Below are positions 6,024 through 6,601 of a stretch of 6,601 nucleotides of DNA, piece after piece (position 1 is the first letter of the stretch; every line of letters begins with the position of its first letter). A program made the translations under genes and the position numbers. This DNA comes from Chloroflexota bacterium. GTDB lineage: Bacteria > Chloroflexota > Anaerolineae > UBA1429. The notes below the pieces were generated by a model. It was not told the origin of the DNA. It saw nothing but the letters and a program-made list of their open reading frames with translations, and searched no databases. The stretch lies in assembly GCA_012513595.1 (NCBI GenBank), contig JAAZBY010000536.1, positions 1-6,601 on the forward strand. The letters run 5' to 3'.

Positions 6024-6032
6024 ACTATAGCA
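6024..6032 (-). promoter_or_regulatory. Extended -10 promoter for the MFS transporter gene
   Basis: Read on the minus strand the element is TGCTATAGT, that is TATAGT (6024-6029) preceded by TG and one base. No good -35 hexamer is found 16-18 bp upstream (TAGGTG at 17 bp), which is common for extended -10 promoters. The start point would be near 6017, giving a leader of about 49 nt to ATG 5968. Confidence 0.6.
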
Positions 6033-6060
6033 CATCGCCCGCCGTTCACCTAACGCCGCG

Positions 6061-6092
6061 GGCGGGGTCGCCCTGTCAGAGGCGGCCCCACC
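6061..6092 (-). terminator. Terminator-like hairpin after the P/T-rich surface protein gene (no T-tract)
   Basis: GGCGGGGTCGCC (6061-6072) and GGCGGCCCCACC (6081-6092) pair into a 12-position stem with an 8-nt loop. On the minus-strand transcript it has one mismatch and one G-U pair. It begins 30 nt after the TGA of the gene ending at 6123 and lies before the transporter promoter, where a terminator is expected. No run of T follows, so it is either a T-less terminator or a 3'-end stabilising structure. Confidence 0.45.
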
Positions 6093-6122
6093 CTGCACGG
6101 CGGTCTCTTTGGTGCGCCTACC

Positions 6123-6601
6123 TCAGCCGCCCGAGGCCGGCTCCCAGGTAAACATGCGCACCTCGCTCATCGGGCTGATGGCCGTGCCCACCGGCTTGCC
6201 CTCGGCGTCAAACCCGGTCTGGCGCATCAGCGTCAACGACCAGTAGAACTGCCCGCGTTCGGCCAGGTCACGCAGGTACTCGTGCTCGGTGACGTCCCAG
6301 GAGGTCTCCGTGAGCCAGGGCACGTCATCGTACACGGTGCGCCCCCCGTAGCGGTAGGCCAGGGTGATCACATAGAACACGCCGGCGCGCAACTCCCCCG
6401 CGGGCTCCCAGCTCAGGATGACCGGCTCGCCGGCCGCAAAGGTCTCCCGCGGCTGCGGAGAGACCAAGAGCGGCGACGGGTACCAGCCGCTGCCCCACAC
6501 CGGCGCCAGGGTGCGCGTCGGGACGACGGTGGGCGCCGCGGTCGGCGCTGCCGTGGACGGCGGCGTCTGGGTCGGGGTAGCGCTCGGCGCCGCGGTCGGC
6601 G
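6123..6601 (-). CDS. C-terminal part of a secreted or membrane-anchored protein: Pro/Thr-rich stalk plus C-terminal domain; 5' end cut by window edge
   Basis: The frame is open from the right edge to TGA at 6123-6125, giving the last 159 residues. The first 35 or so are a low-complexity stalk rich in Pro, Thr and Ala (PTAAP, ATPTQTPPSTAAPTAAP), typical of an extracellular spacer. The remaining ~120 residues form a compact domain with PLLVSPQPRETFAAGEPVIL, SWEPAGEL and FYVITLAYR. Later come TETSWDV, FYWSLTLMRQTGFD and a closing SEVRMFTWEP. The alternating hydrophobic pattern and Trp/Tyr spacing suggest a fibronectin-like beta sandwich. Similar stalk-plus-domain C-termini are, to my recollection, common in Chloroflexota surface proteins and the extracellular tails of kinase-like proteins. 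The missing N-terminal part would decide the function. A GTG at 6500 could be mistaken for the start, but the frame runs on unbroken upstream. A 16-bp sequence encoding PTAAP occurs at 6532-6547 and again at 6586-6601. Confidence 0.85.
   Translation of the reverse strand, partial: PTAAPSATPTQTPPSTAAPTAAPTVVPTRTLAPVWGSGWYPSPLLVSPQPRETFAAGEPVILSWEPAGELRAGVFYVITLAYRYGGRTVYDDVPWLTETSWDVTEHEYLRDLAERGQFYWSLTLMRQTGFDAEGKPVGTAISPMSEVRMFTWEPASGG

Noticed and set aside
4269..6098. A 609-codon minus-strand frame overlapping the MFS transporter and the CHAD gene
   Set aside because: It lies in another frame of the same strand as the MFS gene, whose translation has clear transmembrane helices. The alternative product is Arg/Gly/Ala/Pro-rich without motifs.

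Overview
The window is very GC-rich and densely coded. Three traits together suggest the Chloroflexota (Anaerolineae- or Caldilineae-like): a Tat-type lipoprotein signal on a family-5 solute-binding protein, an Ala/Pro-rich linker after the lipid-anchor cysteine, and a secreted or membrane protein built as a Pro/Thr-rich stalk plus a C-terminal beta-type domain. This assignment is inferred from protein style; no rRNA or marker gene is present.

Layout. Positions 1-1222 (minus) hold the N-terminal 407 residues of an ABC-transporter solute-binding lipoprotein, cut by the left edge. Positions 1223-1557 are a divergent intergenic region with two back-to-back sigma70-type promoters. The leftward promoter gives the binding-protein mRNA a leader of about 200 nt that contains an orphan, near-perfect Shine-Dalgarno inside a small hairpin. 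The rightward promoter serves a Nudix hydrolase (1558-2067). A separate clear promoter (2098-2126) then drives a two-gene unit: a radical SAM protein with an atypical CX5CX2C motif and a four-cysteine C-terminal region (2188-3654), followed after 17 nt by a CHAD-domain protein (3672-4586). Converging on this unit is a 12-TM major facilitator (4583-5968, minus). It shares a CTAG with the CHAD gene in which both stop codons lie. The MFS gene has its own extended -10 promoter and a leader hairpin. Right of it are a terminator-like hairpin (6061-6092) and the C-terminal end of a P/T-rich surface protein (6123-6601, minus), cut by the right edge.

Functional reading. The binding protein, MFS carrier and surface protein are envelope genes with no visible functional link to each other. 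The most unusual unit is the radical SAM-CHAD pair. CHAD domains are known as polyphosphate-associated helical domains, and the radical SAM enzyme matches no pathway I can name. No RiPP precursor or other obvious substrate gene lies beside it. The upstream Nudix gene reads the same way but has its own promoter, so a shared phosphate-related role is only a hypothesis. I see no tRNA, rRNA, CRISPR array, insertion sequence, integrase or attachment site.
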